A stretch of 64,000 nt of DNA. Source: Symsagittifera roscoffensis (Eukaryota; Xenacoelomorpha; Acoela; Convolutidae). Location: contig NC_087063.1 of the NCBI RefSeq assembly GCF_963678635.1, positions 54,639,074 through 54,703,073 of the forward strand. Reading direction: 5' to 3'. Positions 58,920 to 64,000 of this stretch are shown here, one piece after another. The notes under the pieces were generated by a model, which saw only the letters and a list, made by a program, of their open reading frames with translations, was not told the origin of the DNA and did not search any database. Both the position numbers and the translations under genes were made by a program. Positions within the stretch are counted from its first letter, which is position 1; each line of letters starts with the position of its first letter.

Positions 58920-61700
58920 GCTCCCATCAGTTCCAAATGTATTTGGCCTTCGTCTCGATGGTGGCTCCGTACTCCCATTTTCTTATTCCAATAAGGCACC
59001 ACATAAGTCTCACTTGTAAATGTGTCCTGACACAAGGGTTGGCTATGTACGCCATGGTTTCATCGAAATACTTCTGCAGGGCTACCATCCGGCAAACTTT
59101 GTTCAGAAGCTCCAAACCATTCTCATTTGCCTCCGATGACATCACAGTGCCATATTTTTTCCTCTTCAGGTTTGAGCGAAATTTAACCCATCTCGAGAAA
59201 TGTCTTGCCTTCACCATTTCCATATAGCCATCAGCAGGATCACCCATGCGGACTGACTCCGGCACCGTAATACGACTGTACTCGACCACGTCGAGCTGTC
59301 CCTTCAACTTCAACTTCATCTTCGCCATGTTCGTACGTGATGGATCCGCCATGGCTGATGACCTCCATTTCCAGCCTGGTGTCAGCCAAGGTCTTCTCGC
59401 TCTTCTTTGCTTTTGAAGCCGTGGAAATGGGTCCTGTCGCAACATCGGTGGCACCTGATTCTCTTTCTCGCTGTCGCCGTGCATTGCACCAACACTTGTC
59501 CATCTTCGCTTGGACGGGACACCTTCGCTAGCGACATTACCACAGTTGCGGCCTTTGACCTCACGACTTTCGGGTTGGTCCTCTTATAATTCACTCTCCT
59601 TCAGTTTTCTCACCCTAGACTTATAATTTGTCTGCCTTTTTTTCTTCTAATGGGTTGATCTCGCAGAATCGGGCTCTCCTCAGCGCTTCCATCGGTGACT
59701 GACTCGGTTAGACTGTCAGATTTAGTGGACTCTACCATTTTCTATTTTACTTCACGCATGATGGGTTGGTTTAGTCCCACTATCATCACCGACTGAGTGT
59801 CGTATCTCCGGATTATAACCCAGGTACTCTTCATAAAGGCTACATGCGTCCAAGTCTCAACAATTTTTCTCTGCAGCTCGCCCTGGTACCTTTCCCAATC
59901 TTCGTCTGGCAGCGTGCTCAGGAACTCCACTCGCATCGATTCATCAACCCTCCTTCTTAGAGGAGATTCACAGAGCAGCTTGGGCGCGCCTCTACTCTGG
60001 TGAGCTTCAACCAGGGACCCTGATTCCACGGGAGACAAACTAGCCTAGGGCTCCTTTGTGGGTAACATAAATGATTATGATGTCATCAGCACTAACCTCT
60101 CATTCGTCCCACCACCTTCCTTTCATTAAAGTCATGTTCTAGGAGATCTCTCTCCAGTGCACCCAAGTCGAACTCGCTCACTTTGTTGCTTTTACCCTCC
60201 TGAGGGTCATCTTCCCCTTGATTTTCTTTATTCGCGTCTCCTTCTTTCATCCATCGTTTGGCTTAGGTTCTGGCCCAGAGGGGCCTTGGCGCATATCAAC
60301 TCGTGAATCCGGCCGAGCCGGTATCATCAGGTCACCTGCTTGGTAAAACACTTCGCCATTTATGACAATTTCCACGGACTCTTCACCATACGGCACCACT
60401 TCATCTACTGTCAGATAGACGCCTCCTCTGAACTCCCTGCTCGCTTCCATCATCACTACCGTTTCCCATCTGGGCCATTTCAGCCTAGACTTGTCGTCGG
60501 CTGGTGCTTACAAATCGTTCTAATGACCTCCAGATACCTCTGGCTTCCTTGATGGTATGGCCTTAATCTTCTTTCTACTCTATATTTCCAGAAAGGTAAA
60601 ATTGAAGGTGTCTAGAATTGCCGCGTTCCAACTGATGAAGCGCGGCTCCATTCCTTCGCTCCACTTGAGCAACCTCTCCTCTACGTCCTGCGCAGCTCCA
60701 ATCCTAGGCGCCAGGACAAGACTAGTCACTCTCAACAACATCCTCCTGATGCGCGGATACAGAGGGCACCTATCCGGCAGCGGATCTGAACCCGCCAACG
60801 ACGTGTCCTGATTCTCCTTCACGTGCGCGTATGTCTTAAAGCTGTTTTTCAGGTCCATCAACTTCCAGCCAGGCTCCGCTATCCTCCCGAATAATCGATC
60901 TTTGCTCGCCAGTCCGCTCAACTCCCTCTGCTCCACCCAGTTAAGCACGGAACAATCCACGATTGACACGAGGTTAACGTACAGAACAGAGTGTCTATAC
61001 GCCTCCACTTGCACGTCAGGGAACACATGTGTCACTATAGGCCGGTAGACCACGGTAAAAAAAAATTCTCTCAATCCGAAGGTCAGAGCTAGTGGATCGA
61101 CCCGCATCATCAGGGCTAACTCAGTCAACAGGGGCACCCCCACACACTTCTTCACCTCCTTTCCGACGGAGACTGGTTTATCTTCCCCGGTTGAATTTCT
61201 ATTCTGCTGTAGCAGGTACTGAAGGAGCAAGGTCCTCCAATCCTTCAGTTTTCGGTAGAAGGCTGTCTTTATTTGGGCATCAAATTCCCTCTTCGGTCCT
61301 TGCAATTGTTCGAGGTATCTCAGTAACACAAACTAGTCTCCCAAACGATCATAGGTCATCATAATCAATGTGAGCAGACCATCCAGTCTGAGATCAGCTA
61401 GTTCCTGCCTGAAAAGCAGCATAGGTCCCTTCACGAAGCTTTCGTGTCCGAAGGTCACGTACAGTGCCAGCACAAGGCCAATGGATCACTCACGAAGTTG
61501 ACTATCAAGTTTCTCGATACCCTAGGGTAGCAACTGCTGATAAATGCGGGTGACCACCCCACGCCCATTCCCGCGAGGATAGCATCCGACCTTTCATATT
61601 CGACCTTCGTAGCCAGCACGTCCGCCTGGAAACCGTCCAAGGACATCGTGTTGATTTGCTGCATCAGTTGCAACCTCATCGCTCCCACCTGTTCTTTCGC
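58920..61700 (-). pseudogene. ORF2 second half remains, family 3
   Basis: Pieces at 61455-61688, 60580-61329, 60247-60456, 59742-60038 and 58927-59484 follow the order of the C-terminal half of ORF2: GVGWSPAFISSCYPRVS, LLQQNRNSTGEDK, PLLTELALMMRVDPLAL, LNWVEQREL, then the basic C-terminal region. Frames change between every piece. No intact domain. Confidence 0.75.
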
Positions 61701-64000
61701 TTCTAATACCTTCTTCAGATACTGGTGGATCTCTCTTTACTGCTTGAGCACTACCAAAGGCAGCTTGCCCCAACGGACACAGCCGAGGTGACAAATAAAA
61801 CCAAGGGTTGGTGTGAGGCTTTATCCTCAAGGCCATAGCCTTAAGGTTTTCTTCTGCTGAGAGGGCGTTTCTCCTCACCAAATTCCCTTTTTTGTCCCTC
61901 ACGTAGTCCGTCTGTCGGAAACACAAGTTGCTTGCTAATCGTTGTACTAACCGGTGTTCATCACCCACTCCTGGCCTCATTTTCAACAGTCGGCCAAAGT
62001 TGGAAAGTTCTAGTCCCAACCCGTCATCCAACACGACACGCGTCATGCTACGATCCTTAAATCCTTGAATTACATTTGAGATGTCTGACCATATCGCGGG
62101 GATTTCTGATCGGAAGGGATAGTAAAAGTTGGGATCCACTTGTCGGTTTGGTGCAAATATCATTACATCAAATCGTCTCTCCGCCGAAGTTATCCATTGG
62201 CCTTGTGCTGGCGCTGTGCGTGGCCTTCGTGAAGGGACCTGTGGTCCTTTTCACGTAGGAACTAGCTGATCTTCGACTGGATGGTCTGCTCACATTGATT
62301 GTCTGCTCACATTGTCTGCTCACGAAATGCAGGGGTTTGGAAAGCGAGGCATAGCCAGGAGACAGCACGAGCTTCATTTGTTGAGGGTCATAGCCTGCAA
62401 ACAAGCTGAGCCCCTTTGGTGACTCCAGATGTGCGTATCTTCTCTCGTCGCCTTTCACAGAACTGAATCAAGGGTAATCTCCCGTACACTCACCCGCGGA
62501 ATGTTCCGAGGGTCAGTGAACTGTCTGCACATCTTGTGGTGCCTGTTGTTTGGTTTGTTATCCACTATAAACTTCCCCTCACGGTTCGGTGGGGCTCTTT
62601 CTCTCACCTGCTGACGGCCATCCGTCATCGACCTCGTTTTCAGTGGCGCCATGGTGTTGTCTCGGAACTAAACTGATCCTCTTCGGTCAAAATCCAGTCT
62701 ACGCCCGCTATCCGGTATAAACCGGATACCGTAGGGTCGTGCCCATTGAGAATTTTCTTTGCGTCCGCATGGCAGGTCAGCTTCTTCATGTTCAACTTGA
62801 TCGCCATGTCTGCTTTTTATCGTCTCCAGAGGCTGGGCTTTGGTCTGTTCTTTAGCAACTCACTGACCTTGCTTGTATCAATCACCTGTAAGTCGTTGGC
62901 GTCCTTGTAGGTTGGGTTGCGGTGCTCGTAGTTACTTGGGGAGCCACCTGTGGTGGACCACTTCTCGTCCCAAGTTGATTCTTCAAGGATCGACGTCGGG
63001 GAGCGGGAGCGGTCCCCAAACTCTCTCTCACGTCAGAGCTGGGAGTAGGCTGCATCACGTTTTTCTCTGTGGCTAGAGGTCCCAGATGATTCGCTAATGG
63101 CTGAGGTACGTGGGACCTTACCCTGCCGGCAGGGCTACCTCGTGCCACCGGGTTGACCATTGTCCGCAGCTCAGCTTCCATTTCTTGTATCCTCATTTGA
63201 AATGCGTCGTTTATCCACTTTATCCACAATTGGGTATTGAAGCATAAACCTTCTCTCGTCAAGGCGCCGTAGTCCATCATTCTCAGTGCATTTTCAACGT
63301 CCGTCAACTAGAGTTCATTGGGATTCTCTGCATTCAGGTTCCTGATCATCGCGTTTCACTGAGTTACGTTCCCATTCATGTAGTCGGTCACTTGTGATCC
63401 GGCGTCCGGATTAAGAGGGGTTGTACACAAGACCACAATCCTCGGTCTATTCTTCTCCTTCAATTCGTTGAGGAGAAAGATCAGTAACGATTCCCACATC
63501 GCCTCAGGGTTAACAGGATTCCTCGAAACATCTTTCGTCCCTATCATCAGGGTTAGCGTATCCACCCTATCGTCGTTCTGCAGCTCCATCATTTTAATAA
63601 CTTGAGCCACTGAGGCTCAGCCAAAGGAGATTACAGCTGTCTGCCCCATCACGAGGATATCTTTCAGATCCCTCACCAAGCTATCACCTATGATCAGGTG
63701 CTGCCTGTCAGTGGGCACCGGCTGGTGGATTGTCGCCGGGCCCCAGATCATAGCATTCAGGCACGCCCTCGGGTGCTCTGTGACAATCTGCACGAAGTTC
63801 CTTCGGGCGTTGAGATCCTTTCGAATGTCGATCACTCGCGACCTCACTTTAGCTCCACTTAGTACCGGACCGACTGGTTTGGTGAGATCTGTTGTTTTTT
63901 CTTTCCTGACGGGTGACTGGCCAACACGCTGAGAAGGAGCGATCCTGCCCAAGCATCTTCCGTTGCTCGTTGTATCTCCTGCATCGTAGTTTTGGCCACC
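61700..64000 (-). pseudogene. ORF2 first half remains, family 3
   Basis: Continues beyond the right edge. SGNH block I is kept (IIGDSLVRDL, near 63700), but block III reads GTKD in place of GTND (near 63530) and the DGIHFD block has become REGLCFNT (near 63245). Second SGNH-like domain pieces (VLSPGYAS, FAPNRQ, IPAIWSDISN, VVLDDGLGLELSNF, GDEHRLV) lie at 61594-62458. Several stops and frameshifts. Confidence 0.8.

Larger units (their letters stand above)
57277..64000 (-). mobile_element. Family 3 element, decayed 3' half
   Basis: ORF2 and ORF3 remains in the same order and orientation as the - strand family 1 copy but far more diverged, so a distinct and older family. No LTR or gag-pol is in view. 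Confidence 0.75.

Overview
This window is eukaryotic repeat DNA, almost certainly from an invertebrate animal. It is built from very large LTR retrotransposons of the Ty3/gypsy (Metaviridae) type, nested in and joined to one another. I see no ordinary host gene, no rRNA or tRNA gene and no prokaryotic signal. The organism cannot be named from the sequence. One splice-acceptor-like site reads TTTTCAG and the primer site fits tRNA-Asn, but neither is diagnostic.

Three related element families are present. Family 2 is one almost complete element on the + strand (23741-46754, about 23 kb). Its two 906-bp LTRs differ at only about three positions. Its order is LTR, primer-binding site, 2.6-kb repeat-rich leader, gag-pol ending in a macro-like domain, then two extra genes: ORF2 (about 2,180 residues, two SGNH-hydrolase-like domains) and ORF3 (about 777 residues, unknown, with a conserved Cys/His cluster), then a short 3' UTR, purine tract and LTR. 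Family 1 appears on the + strand (1-21108: an ORF2 remnant, 3' UTR, one full and one partial LTR, a leader and gag segment duplicated in tandem, gag-protease, and truncated pol) and again on the - strand (21116-57076: LTR, 3' UTR, ORF3, ORF2, end of pol). The family 2 element sits inside ORF3 of the - strand family 1 copy, splitting it cleanly. Family 3 (57277-64000, - strand) is a heavily decayed ORF2-ORF3 pair beyond a 200-base assembly gap.

Layout: 1-2016 broken ORF2; 2017-2744 3' UTR; 2745-4478 LTRs; 4479-7425 leader; 7426-10003 broken gag; 10011-12092 leader again; 12093-15834 gag and protease in two frames; 15827-21108 RT, RNase H and integrase; 21116-22032 inverted LTR; 22033-22849 3' UTR; 22850-23740 ORF3 C-terminal part; 23741-46754 family 2 element; 46755-48137 ORF3 N-terminal part; 48186-54808 ORF2; 55201-57076 end of pol; 57077-57276 gap; 57277-64000 decayed family 3.

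How the parts fit: Gag and Pol would supply particle assembly, reverse transcription and integration, primed from a tRNA-Asn-like site 11-12 bases inside the 5' LTR. The unusual parts are the macro-like domain at the Pol C-terminus, the tandem SGNH protein and ORF3 downstream. All three are found in families 1 and 2, and ORF2 and ORF3 also in family 3, so they belong to the element rather than being captured by chance. Copies of a TCCGGGGAG box, the same box that precedes the 3' LTR, also lie inside pol at equivalent places in both families. They look like internal plus-strand priming sites or another nucleic-acid signal.
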